41,627 bases of DNA from a virus. The translations under genes were made by a program, and so were the position numbers. The stretch spans positions 1 through 41,627 of the IMG/VR virus record IMGVR_UViG_3300035701_000090. One strand, given 5' to 3'. This document shows, in pieces, positions 1 through 6,526 of the stretch; within the stretch, counting starts at the first letter, position 1; each line of letters begins with the position of its first letter. The notes beneath the pieces are model-generated. The model was not told the DNA's origin. It saw nothing but the letters and a program-made list of their open reading frames with translations, and searched no databases.

Positions 1-1059
1 ACCAACAAGGTCTACTGCCTGGACTGTATTGACAAGGTTGACCCCGTTCTTGAGCGGAAGACTATAGCCGAGCGCAGGCGCCGCGAGAAAGAAGTCGCTG
101 ATCTTCTAGGGGATGAGTCCGAGCGTCTCCAGGTTATTGAGGTTATCTGTGCCGCACAGGAGAAACTGGGCTATCGGAAACCCACAAAGATAATCAAGCC
201 CTTCAAGGGAAGGAAGTTCCCCGACGAACATGCCGAATTACTGGCCTCCGACTGGCATGTCGGAGAGTTGGTACGAAAGGAAGAAACCGCCGGGCTCGCG
301 GAGTATAACTTTGATATCTTCTGCAAACGCCTGGACGTTCTGGCGAAGTCGATCTACGAGATAATCGACATTCAATCTAAGTCTTACAACGTGCCGGTTT
401 TAGACCTGTGGTTTCTCGGGGATATTATCAGTGGGGAGAATGTCTACCCGGGGCAACATGCCTACATCGACCTCTACACCGCGGACCAGCTTGTTTTAGC
501 CAAGGAAAAGGCGGCTGAGTTTCTGGTCAACCTCCGAGACGTCTTCGAGCGTATTGTAGTTCGCGGGGTGATCGGCAACCACGGACCCATCAGTAGAGAA
601 GGTGGCCGGCCGGCCGGACCCACCTGGAACAACTTTGACTGGCTCTTCTACCACATGCTCAAAGACCGCCTCCAGAACTACCCTGAGATCGAGTTTAAGA
701 TACCCCGCTCACCGTTCATGGTAGACAAAGTCTTAGGTTGGTCCTTCCTTGCGCAACACGGCGAGAAGGTGAGAATGTATCAGGGGCAAACCCCCTGGTA
801 CGGTTTAGATCGTGACGTCGCTCGGATGCGTGATATGCTCCACAGCATCGAGGAGGATTTCTACTATGCCCTCTACGCACACTTCCACACTCAGGAGCAG
901 GCGGAGCTCACGGCCGGGGAAAGGATCGTGAACGGCTCGATAGTGGGGGGAAGTCTTTTCGGTATCGGGCTCAGACGCGTCTCTCACCCCTCGCAAAGTT
1001 TCTTTGGCCTCTCGAAAAAGAAGGGGATCACCTGGCGGTATAACCTCTACCTCGACTAA
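1..1059 (+). CDS. Metallophosphoesterase domain (3' part of a gene that begins at 41391)
   Basis: Calcineurin-like phosphoesterase, a metal-dependent hydrolase of phosphate esters or nucleic acids. The frame is open from base 1, so the start lies outside the left edge. Counting from base 1, all the family motifs are present: D84-W-H86, G140-D141, G192-N-H194, H253-G and A-H294-F-H296. These are the usual metal ligands. The 3' end is complete. The frame is the same as that of the zinc-finger gene running off the right edge at 41627, so the two are probably one 431-residue gene in a circular genome. Phage phosphoesterases of this kind often carry an N-terminal zinc-finger or helix-turn-helix region. 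The substrate is unknown. It would be the last gene of the late operon, beside attP. Confidence 0.85.
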   Translation, partial: TNKVYCLDCIDKVDPVLERKTIAERRRREKEVADLLGDESERLQVIEVICAAQEKLGYRKPTKIIKPFKGRKFPDEHAELLASDWHVGELVRKEETAGLAEYNFDIFCKRLDVLAKSIYEIIDIQSKSYNVPVLDLWFLGDIISGENVYPGQHAYIDLYTADQLVLAKEKAAEFLVNLRDVFERIVVRGVIGNHGPISREGGRPAGPTWNNFDWLFYHMLKDRLQNYPEIEFKIPRSPFMVDKVLGWSFLAQHGEKVRMYQGQTPWYGLDRDVARMRDMLHSIEEDFYYALYAHFHTQEQAELTAGERIVNGSIVGGSLFGIGLRRVSHPSQSFFGLSKKKGITWRYNLYLD

Positions 1060-1108
1060 AAGTACGCTTTCCTAAAGACCTGGTGGCAGACGTTTATAAA
1101 ACTACACC
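1060..1108. other. Candidate attP for the serine integrase
   Basis: The short gap between the phosphoesterase stop and the integrase stop holds an imperfect dyad. CTG at 1080-1082 mirrors CAG at 1087-1089, TAAA at 1073-1076 mirrors TTTA at 1093-1096, and TTT at 1068-1070 mirrors AAA at 1099-1101. That is 10 of 15 symmetric positions around a GTGG centre at 1083-1086. Large serine integrases recombine at short sites of about 40-50 bp with imperfect dyad arms and a 2-base crossover, and attP usually adjoins the integrase gene. TG at 1084-1085 would be the crossover. The assignment rests on symmetry and position only. Confidence 0.4.
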
Positions 1109-2436
1109 TTCCACTTTATGTTTAGGCGTATCTCAGGCTTCAGTTTGCCCGGCTTGACCGTGATCTTATGGATGAATCCCTTCAAGGCTTCGCGCTTCTG
1201 GTCCGTATCGAGAATCCCCCACGCTTCTTCCGGCACTTCAACAGGCGGCAACTTCTGGTCGGCGTCCCTCAATTCCTCTTCGCGTTTCGCAGATCCATAT
1301 TGAGTGGTCAACTGCTCATTCAAGCGGTTGAACTGTTCCCTTGTGATGGTCGTGTCGGTTTTGGAAAACTCATTCCAGAGCTTTTCCTGCTTTCTTCTCA
1401 CCGCCTCCGCGCGGTTGCTCTTTGACAACCTAACGGGCTTCTGCCTTTCGATGGCCTTCTTGTATCTTTGCCTGTCCAGGTGCTCGAAGAATCTCTTTTC
1501 CACATACGGCTCGACAATATGAGTCCTAATCATCACCCCGGTACATTCGCCGGCCCGCCTCATAGCGTTACCGCAATAATAATTAGGCGGGTGGTGATAG
1601 AGAGTCGCTCCGCACTTGCCGCATTTCAGCAGTCCGGACAGCAGGTGCCGGCCGCCGGGGTTGTGCTTGTCCCGCGTGATGGTGGCCTGTACTTGTTCCC
1701 AAAGTCCACGCTCGATAACCGGCTCTACTGATAGGGATAAGACTTCGCCCTTGAAAACCCTTTCGCCTATGTAAGCCCTGTTAGACAAAATGCCCTTGAT
1801 CGTAGAGGCTTCGATTCTCCCGCCGTGCTTCCCGTTTACTCCTTCCTTGAAAAGCAGAGCGGCGATCTTCGAGTAACCGTAACCCGACCTTCTGTCCGCG
1901 AAAATCCTTCTCACGAGTTCGGCCTCATCTGCGTCGACTTCAAGCCCAGCCGCGCCATAGAAGTAACCGAGGGGCGCGTGACCCCCCGGCCACCTTTCCT
2001 CTTTGGCGAGCTGGACATGGACAGCGGCTATTCTTTCTGAAAGCCTGTCCCTCTCGAATTGAGATAGAGCAAGTATGACGTGGAACATCATTTTGCCCGA
2101 AGCCGTCGTGGTGTCGATGTCATCGTCTATCGCAACCACGTCCTTGCCGATAGAGTGCAAGTCCTCGATTCTGTTTATCGTCTCGCGCATACTCCTGCCG
2201 ATACGGGTAAACTCGGTAGCGACTATCACTTCGCAGTTATCTATTTGCTTGATGAGCGCATCCCACCCGGGGCGGTTGAAAGTGGAACCGGGAACGTCAA
2301 TGTCCTCGAAGGTCTCAAGAAGCAACCAGGACTTGAGTTTGCAGTATTCGGCTATGCGTTGCCTTTGTATCTCAGGGGAAAGCTTTTCTTTCTTCGGGTC
2401 ATGCGAGACGCGGATATAGCCGTGGGCGGTTTTCAT
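1102..2436 (-). CDS. int: Serine recombinase, phage integrase
   Basis: Site-specific DNA integrase of the large serine recombinase family, expected to cut and rejoin attP and host attB through a phosphoserine link. The N-terminal resolvase domain starts YIRVS with candidate catalytic Ser11 and has conserved arginines around residues 78-84 (TRIGRSMR). A recombinase domain follows at about 150-260. A zinc ribbon has C272, C275, C288 and C298. A charged, probably coiled-coil segment spans about 340-400. At 444 residues it is at the short end for this family. It is transcribed leftward. Its ATG directly abuts the stop of the upstream lipoprotein gene, so it probably shares a transcript with that gene and the repressor. 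No separate directionality factor was identified. Confidence 0.93.
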   Translation of the reverse strand: MKTAHGYIRVSHDPKKEKLSPEIQRQRIAEYCKLKSWLLLETFEDIDVPGSTFNRPGWDALIKQIDNCEVIVATEFTRIGRSMRETINRIEDLHSIGKDVVAIDDDIDTTTASGKMMFHVILALSQFERDRLSERIAAVHVQLAKEERWPGGHAPLGYFYGAAGLEVDADEAELVRRIFADRRSGYGYSKIAALLFKEGVNGKHGGRIEASTIKGILSNRAYIGERVFKGEVLSLSVEPVIERGLWEQVQATITRDKHNPGGRHLLSGLLKCGKCGATLYHHPPNYYCGNAMRRAGECTGVMIRTHIVEPYVEKRFFEHLDRQRYKKAIERQKPVRLSKSNRAEAVRRKQEKLWNEFSKTDTTITREQFNRLNEQLTTQYGSAKREEELRDADQKLPPVEVPEEAWGILDTDQKREALKGFIHKITVKPGKLKPEIRLNIKWKV

Positions 2437-2955
2437 TCAAATGCCGAGGTTTACAGACCCCTCTTGTGTTTCTGTTAAGGACCAGCCCTTGACTTGCAAC
2501 TTAAGGCCGGTGGCAGTCGGCAATACGTCAAACAAATAGTAACCGTTTATGGTGGCGCCGCCACCCATACCTTGCATGAGCAATTCCTGACCCCAGCTTT
2601 CAGGCGCGGCTACGTACTTTCCCGTGGCGGAGGTTGTTTTGTTGCCTTGCGAATCTATAACCGTAAGGTCGGGTGCGGTTTGGGTTTCCTTTGAGACATT
2701 CTGCAACGTGACGTGGACCGCGATATACATTCCATTAGGCGGAGAAGAACCTTCACCGAATGCCGGAGCCCTTTCAACGCCCGTCACGGTCCATATCGCG
2801 TCGCCGACCTGTATTGGTGCGTTAACCGCAACCTCTTGAGGCGCCGGTATTTTGCTTTCATTACTCGGATTAGTACTCCCACAGGCACTAAGGACGACTG
2901 CAACCAGAATTGACGAAATGACAAGCAGGCCAACAACCTTGATATTTGATTTCAT
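2437..2955 (-). CDS. Secreted lipoprotein, DUF4352-like
   Basis: The N-terminus is a typical lipoprotein signal: KSNIK, a hydrophobic stretch, then LSAC with lipidated Cys25. After a short Ser/Asn/Pro linker comes a single beta-rich domain. It has the pattern of DUF4352/telokin-like surface lipoproteins, with VGDAIWTVTGVE, then YIAVHVTLQNVSKET, then a buried FDV segment near the end. The protein would sit on the outer face of the host cytoplasmic membrane. A strong AGGGGGG ribosome binding site precedes ATG 2955. It lies between repressor and integrase on the strand transcribed in the lysogen, so it is probably made by the prophage and may alter the host surface or block superinfection. That role is inferred from position. 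Confidence 0.8.
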   Translation of the reverse strand: MKSNIKVVGLLVISSILVAVVLSACGSTNPSNESKIPAPQEVAVNAPIQVGDAIWTVTGVERAPAFGEGSSPPNGMYIAVHVTLQNVSKETQTAPDLTVIDSQGNKTTSATGKYVAAPESWGQELLMQGMGGGATINGYYLFDVLPTATGLKLQVKGWSLTETQEGSVNLGI

Positions 2956-2986
2956 GATTTATCCCCCCTCCAATCAGCCAAACAAA

Positions 2987-3370
2987 TTACGCTACAGGCC
3001 CCTCTTCCGCCTCCCCGTTGCCGCGCCTCCTCTCTTTTAATTGCTGTTCCTTAATCATGGACCCGATAAGACTCATGACGTGATTAGCGTTATCAGGCCC
3101 AACGCCATATTCGATGAGGACCTTCTCTAGGCCCTTTGGAGTCATCGGCTTCTTCTCTACCTTTCTTACCGGCTTGGGATTCTGTACCAGTTCATCAATC
3201 GTTATGCCGAAGGCGCGAGATATTTTAACGACCTTATCAATGCCGGGGTTGCTATCCGCTGACATGATGCTCTTGAGCGTCGCATACAAAACTTCAGATT
3301 CTTGGTGAAGTTTATAGAGCTTCCAGCCTTTTCTATCCAGTTCCCTTTGGATATCCGCCGCTATACCCAT
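2987..3370 (-). CDS. XRE-family transcriptional repressor
   Basis: Small DNA-binding protein with an N-terminal helix-turn-helix of the HTH_3 type. The pattern runs from IQRELDRKGWKLYKLHQES, through the recognition region, to KISRAFGITIDELVQ. The C-terminal half is charged and probably mediates self-association. No LexA/CI-type peptidase motif is seen. I chose ATG 3370, where the HTH fold begins. A TTG at 3415 would add 15 residues but has a poor ribosome site. The gene is divergent from the rightward early operon, and palindromes sharing TGGGATT lie at both its start and the early promoter. It is the likely immunity repressor. Confidence 0.75.
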   Translation of the reverse strand: MGIAADIQRELDRKGWKLYKLHQESEVLYATLKSIMSADSNPGIDKVVKISRAFGITIDELVQNPKPVRKVEKKPMTPKGLEKVLIEYGVGPDNANHVMSLIGSMIKEQQLKERRRGNGEAEEGPVA

Positions 3371-3371
3371 A

Positions 3372-3386
3372 GTGGGATTGTCCCAC
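3372..3386. promoter_or_regulatory. Operator-like inverted repeat at the repressor start
   Basis: Perfect 6-bp inverted repeat GTGGGA-TTG-TCCCAC immediately before the repressor ATG at 3370. It shares TGGGATT with a second palindrome in the early promoter spacer 75 bp away. Binding here could allow the repressor to regulate its own gene. No protein footprint is known. Confidence 0.4.
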
Positions 3387-3427
3387 AAATGGCTTAATTT
3401 TAGGCGAAATTCCAAGGCCTAAATATT

Positions 3428-3458
3428 TATATAAAAATGCTTGACTTTGGGATTTCAA
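3428..3458 (-). promoter_or_regulatory. Possible leftward promoter for repressor, lipoprotein and integrase
   Basis: On the minus strand TTGAAA (3458-3453) is followed after 19 bases by TATATA (3433-3428). The spacing is longer than ideal, so this is a weak call. It overlaps the rightward promoter and the CTTTG/CAAAG palindrome, as expected for a divergent switch. Confidence 0.3.
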
Positions 3459-3469
3459 AGGGGGATAAT
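3441..3469 (+). promoter_or_regulatory. Early rightward promoter with internal operator
   Basis: TTGACT at 3441-3446 and GATAAT at 3464-3469 are separated by 17 bases, a good sigma-70/sigma-A match. The spacer contains the dyad CTTTG-GGATTT-CAAAG at 3445-3460, where a repressor would occlude polymerase. It faces the early operon starting at 3492 and diverges from the repressor gene. Confidence 0.65.
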
Positions 3470-3491
3470 TGCCTATGGAGGCTGATGGAGA

Positions 3492-3773
3492 ATGATAGCA
3501 GGCTTAATGAGCAGTCGGAGACTAGCAGGGGAGCTAATCAAGGCCATAGACATCCTCTCCGATGATTTGGCCCCCGCGCGGAAACCCTATGAATTCACTC
3601 AGGCCTACCGCGATCTTTACGTCCTCGTCGGTGATGAAGAGCGTTGGGCTTCCATTTTCGATATCCAACCTGGCAATAAGTCTAATTTCATTCTTCACCA
3701 CCTTGGCCCATCTCGTGTCAAGTGGCTAAAGCAGTGGAGAGAAGACGAGGTACGGAAGGTCCTAGCCGAATGA
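3492..3773 (+). CDS. Hypothetical early protein, first gene of the rightward operon
   Basis: A 93-residue protein I do not recognise. It appears to be mostly helical, with no cysteine cluster and no membrane segment. The C-terminal WLKQWREDEVRK is strongly charged. The ribosome site is the TGGAGG about ten bases upstream of ATG 3492. As the first gene behind the repressor-controlled promoter it may have a regulatory or host-takeover role, but the sequence itself shows no DNA-binding fold. Its stop overlaps the next ATG (ATGA). Confidence 0.6.
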   Translation: MIAGLMSSRRLAGELIKAIDILSDDLAPARKPYEFTQAYRDLYVLVGDEERWASIFDIQPGNKSNFILHHLGPSRVKWLKQWREDEVRKVLAE

Positions 3774-3976
3774 GCGACGAGCAGTACGACCTACTAGCGG
3801 CGATCATCAGGGGTGCTCAACTGAGGAGGCCCACTGATGAACGACAGAGAGACGAAAAGGCTCAAGCGGATCATAGAAGGCTTGATGACGGTTCAGGTAA
3901 TAGCGCAGGACCTGGAGAGGCTGTCGCGGCGGCAGCAGGAAACGATGTTGGAAGTGCAGGGATTGTTGCGCGGTGA
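3770..3976 (+). CDS. Small hypothetical ORF, doubtful in its second half
   Basis: A 68-codon frame that begins in an ATGA overlap with the preceding gene. The first 25 residues (MSDEQYDLLAAIIRGAQLRR onward) look natural. The rest is Gly/Ala/Asp-rich low complexity and lies opposite the better-supported frame at 3837-4001. Either it is a real short gene with a disordered tail, or the second half is just the shadow of the next gene. Confidence 0.35.
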   Translation: MSDEQYDLLAAIIRGAQLRRPTDERQRDEKAQADHRRLDDGSGNSAGPGEAVAAAAGNDVGSAGIVAR

Positions 3977-4001
3977 TGACAGGGTAAAGGGGGAATCATG
4001 A
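3837..4001 (+). CDS. Small helical protein (54 aa)
   Basis: Short gene with a perfect AGGAGG seven bases before ATG 3837. Its stop overlaps the start of the annealing-protein gene (ATGA at 3998). The product (MNDRETKRLKRIIEGLMTVQ onward) is a single amphipathic helix or coiled coil with regular Leu/Ile spacing and an ARG/GLN-rich middle. It overlaps 3770-3976 in another frame and is the stronger of the two calls. The function is unknown. Confidence 0.6.
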   Translation: MNDRETKRLKRIIEGLMTVQVIAQDLERLSRRQQETMLEVQGLLRGDDRVKGES

Positions 4002-4819
4002 TGGAGGACTATCAGGAATTATCAAGGGTGGAACCGGAGACAATACCGGCAATCGCGGACGATGTTCTTCTTGCCACCGCGGACCAGGTGGAGAAGAGGA
4101 TTGCCGCGATTCAGAGAATCAAGCAGGCGGCGCTACGAGTTACCCGGTCTACGGATTGGATAGACCAGAACGGCAAGCCCTACTTACAAGTCTCGGGTGC
4201 GGAGAAGATCGCCAGGCTCTTCGGGATCTCCTGGAGGATAGACGAACCCGTACTCGAGAAAGAGGATGACGGGCATTTCTCCTATACCTACAAAGGTTAC
4301 TTCTCCATGGGGCCCTCGGAGATCGAGGCCATAGGAGTCAGGAGCTCGAGCGACCCCTTCTTCTCTCGGGCCCATAAAGAGGACATCCCCCCGAGTGAGA
4401 TCGACAAGGGGAACGTCAAGAAGGCCGCCTATACAAACTGCATAGGAAACGGCATAACAAGGCTTCTCGGCCTGCGGAACCTCTCAAATGAGGACGTCCA
4501 GGGCGCGGGTATCGACACGACAAAGAGCGCGAAGGTTGAATACCAGAAGCCCGAGATGTCAAAGGATGCTCAAGAAATGAGGGCCCAGATTCTGAAGATG
4601 CTCGAGGAGATAGCAGAAGGCGATCCGATGAAGGTCCTTGACTACCTCGAGATGGCAACGGAATTTGTGGGCAAGGATGGCAAGGAAGTCAGGGGCAAGC
4701 GCGACCTCTCCAAAGTGTCGGAAAAGCAACTGCCGGTGACTTACGGCAAGGTCAAAGAGTCCTATGAAACCTGGCTTGAGGAGCACCAACAGCCCGAACT
4801 AGGTGATGGCAATGCTTGA
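3998..4819 (+). CDS. Probable single-strand annealing / recombination protein
   Basis: A 273-residue protein of a type common in phage recombination modules. Residues about 20-170 form a compact domain with WIDQNGKPYLQVSGAEKIAR and a later GNVKKAAYTNCIGNGITRLL segment. A C-terminal helical region (about 190-260) carries a GKDGKEV motif seen in phage annealing and exonuclease-partner proteins. I cannot place it firmly in the RecT, Erf or Sak/Rad52 families. The gene overlaps the downstream PD-(D/E)XK nuclease, the usual arrangement of an annealing protein with its exonuclease. It would act on 3' single-stranded ends made by that nuclease. Confidence 0.55.
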   Translation: MMEDYQELSRVEPETIPAIADDVLLATADQVEKRIAAIQRIKQAALRVTRSTDWIDQNGKPYLQVSGAEKIARLFGISWRIDEPVLEKEDDGHFSYTYKGYFSMGPSEIEAIGVRSSSDPFFSRAHKEDIPPSEIDKGNVKKAAYTNCIGNGITRLLGLRNLSNEDVQGAGIDTTKSAKVEYQKPEMSKDAQEMRAQILKMLEEIAEGDPMKVLDYLEMATEFVGKDGKEVRGKRDLSKVSEKQLPVTYGKVKESYETWLEEHQQPELGDGNA

Positions 4820-5744
4820 GGACATTGCACAAAAAGTCATAGAGCATAAAGCCAAGGGGATAAAGAACTACCCGCACAACAGCAACCGGGCCTCAGAGGC
4901 CGGACACCCCTGCGAGAGGTACTTGGTTTTAGCCCGGACGCATTGGAATGAGAAACCGCTCCACGATGTCGGGCTCGAGTTCATCTTCCAGGGCGGGAAC
5001 ATGATCGAGAAGATGGCCTTCAGAGAGCTCGAGGACGCTGGCTACGAGATCGTCGAGCAACAGAAGCCTTTCGAGTGGAAGGAACTCGAACTAACCGGAA
5101 GGCTCGATGCGAAGTTGAGACTCAACGGAAGCCTTATCCCGCTCGAGATCAAGGGGCTCCAGCCCTGGGATGCGGAGAGGCTCAATACCATTGAGGACTT
5201 CTTCACCTCGAAGAAGACCTGGATCCGAAAATACCCCGCACAGTTAATGCTTTATATGTTGATGGACGGGGGGAGCGAAGAGGGTATCTTCTATATCAAG
5301 AACAAGCAGAACTACCGACCAAAGGCCATACCGATAATCCTCGATTATGAATACGCGGAGGGGGTCTGCAAGAAGCTCGAGCGGGTCAACCAGCATGTAA
5401 AGGAAGGAACGTTGCCGGACCAGGTCGATGATCCTGAGGTCTGTCAATTTTGCAGTTTCCTTCTCCAATGCCTCCCGGACATCAAAAGAGACTCCCTCGA
5501 GATGATCGAGGACCCCGAGCTCGAGGAGAAGCTGATCAGGCGAGAGGAATTAGCTCTAGCAAGAACAGAGTATGAAAGGCTGGATAAGGAAATCTCAAAG
5601 ATTGTGAAGGGCAAGGAAAAACTCATGGTCGGAGACTTCCTGATTACTGGCAAGGAAACTCCGCGGAAGGGCTATATGGTTGAGGATTCATCTTATTGGG
5701 CGAAGAAGATAGTCCGCCTGGTTCCGGGAGCAACCGATGAATGA
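4812..5744 (+). CDS. Cas4/RecB-like PD-(D/E)XK nuclease with Fe-S cysteines
   Basis: A nuclease of the RecB/Cas4 family. Numbered from ATG 4812 (AGGTGA lies six bases upstream), the nuclease core has D99 in GRLDAKL, E112-x-K114 in PLEIKG and Q144 in KYPAQLML. One cysteine near the N-terminus (C34, GHPCERY) and three near the end of the core (C211, C214, C220) match the four ligands of the 4Fe-4S cluster in Cas4 and AddB nucleases. A charged helical tail follows at about 225-310. It probably resects DNA ends for the annealing protein encoded just upstream, with which it overlaps by eight bases. GTG 4803 and ATG 4806 are alternative starts. Confidence 0.8.
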   Translation: MLEDIAQKVIEHKAKGIKNYPHNSNRASEAGHPCERYLVLARTHWNEKPLHDVGLEFIFQGGNMIEKMAFRELEDAGYEIVEQQKPFEWKELELTGRLDAKLRLNGSLIPLEIKGLQPWDAERLNTIEDFFTSKKTWIRKYPAQLMLYMLMDGGSEEGIFYIKNKQNYRPKAIPIILDYEYAEGVCKKLERVNQHVKEGTLPDQVDDPEVCQFCSFLLQCLPDIKRDSLEMIEDPELEEKLIRREELALARTEYERLDKEISKIVKGKEKLMVGDFLITGKETPRKGYMVEDSSYWAKKIVRLVPGATDE

Positions 5745-5994
5745 CGTAAGCCTCGATATGGCCCTCGGCCTCATGTCCCGGATAAAAGGCCGGCTCGGGT
5801 TTGTCCTTGCAGGCCGCCACCTGGATGACATGGACCGCAGACAGATCAACAAGGCGCTTACCTACCTGGATGAGATAAGTGAATACATCGGCAAGTTGAA
5901 GGCTGAGAGGAGAGAAGATGAAAAGAGACTCTCACTGGAACGGCAACCCACGGCCACGCAAGAAGACGGTCGTAACCGGACCTCCACCTGGTAA
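5737..5994 (+). CDS. Small helical hypothetical protein
   Basis: An 85-residue protein, helical and without cysteines, ending in a charged tail. Its ATG overlaps the nuclease stop by eight bases, so it is translationally coupled to it. The last 25 codons overlap the next small gene (5918-6037) in another frame and look disordered. No family was recognised. Confidence 0.6.
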   Translation: MNDVSLDMALGLMSRIKGRLGFVLAGRHLDDMDRRQINKALTYLDEISEYIGKLKAERREDEKRLSLERQPTATQEDGRNRTSTW

Positions 5995-6037
5995 GTCACT
6001 AGGGGTTTACGCGGTCTACGTCAAGAAGGCGAAATGA
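5918..6037 (+). CDS. 39-residue basic protein with a P-loop-like GPPPGKS
   Basis: A short frame with an AGGAGAG site upstream. It is Lys/Arg-rich at the start and contains TGPPPGKS, which resembles a Walker A loop but lies in a protein far too short for an ATPase. It ends in KKAK followed by TGA, which overlaps the next ATG. It may be a genuine micro-protein or a leftover fragment. The stop/start phrase GGCGAAATGA is shared with the next two junctions. Confidence 0.4.
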   Translation: MKRDSHWNGNPRPRKKTVVTGPPPGKSLGVYAVYVKKAK

Positions 6038-6195
6038 ACAAGGTCAAGAGAGGCTCACTCTACAAGAAGAACGGTCCCAAGGATAGGCTGTTTGTCTTCA
6101 CTCCTAATCCGTTGCTAGTCGAATACTACAAGCGGCTGGCCGCAGCCTCAGACTCGCAGAAGCAACTATTGAGGTCTTTTAAGAGGGCGAAATGA
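6034..6195 (+). CDS. 53-residue basic hypothetical protein
   Basis: The start overlaps the previous stop and the stop overlaps the next start (ATGA both times). The protein is basic and probably helical (LLVEYYKRLAAASDSQKQLL) and ends in KRAK. No family was recognised. The tight coupling and the repeated junction phrase support it as a real gene. Confidence 0.5.
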   Translation: MNKVKRGSLYKKNGPKDRLFVFTPNPLLVEYYKRLAAASDSQKQLLRSFKRAK

Positions 6196-6344
6196 GCTGG
6201 AAGCTACCTAAGGCGAAACCTAAAAAAATAAAAGAGCGCCCGCTGGCACCCGAGATTCCCGAAGGTGAGACGAATGAGACCGGGCGATATGTCTGGGTCA
6301 AATGGCGCTGGTGTTGGTGCAAGTATCCGAAGAAGGCGAAATGA
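6192..6344 (+). CDS. 50-residue Lys/Trp-rich hypothetical protein
   Basis: A very basic N-terminus (KLPKAKPKKIKERPL) is followed by an unusual aromatic patch, GRYVWVKWRWCWCKYPKK, ending KAK. The patch could bind nucleic acid or a membrane; that is a guess from composition. It is coupled by ATGA overlaps on both sides. Confidence 0.5.
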   Translation: MSWKLPKAKPKKIKERPLAPEIPEGETNETGRYVWVKWRWCWCKYPKKAK

Positions 6345-6526
6345 TCGACTGTCACGACGGCAATATTGCGGGGGGCGTTGATACTTCCTGTCACTGGTAC
6401 GGTTCGGACGGGTACTGTCAAGACGAGGACCATGACTGCCCCTTAGAGTGGCCCGAGTGCTGTTGGGGATGCAGGATTGCCGATCAGTGCAAGAGCGTCT
6501 GCGCGAATGTGGCGGTGGGCAAGTGA
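6341..6526 (+). CDS. Cys-rich small protein, zinc-binding candidate
   Basis: A 61-residue acidic protein with nine or more cysteines. A CxxxxxC spacing is followed by a dense PECCWGCRIADQCKSVC cluster. It probably binds zinc or has disulfides. There is no signal peptide, so zinc is more likely. It overlaps the previous stop (ATGA), and its own TGA overlaps the ATG of the methyltransferase gene (TGATG), so its translation feeds that gene. Confidence 0.55.
   Translation: MIDCHDGNIAGGVDTSCHWYGSDGYCQDEDHDCPLEWPECCWGCRIADQCKSVCANVAVGK

Noticed and set aside
5918-6037. GPPPGKS as evidence for an ATPase
   Set aside because: The protein is only 39 residues and has no Walker B or nucleotide-binding fold; the resemblance is probably chance.
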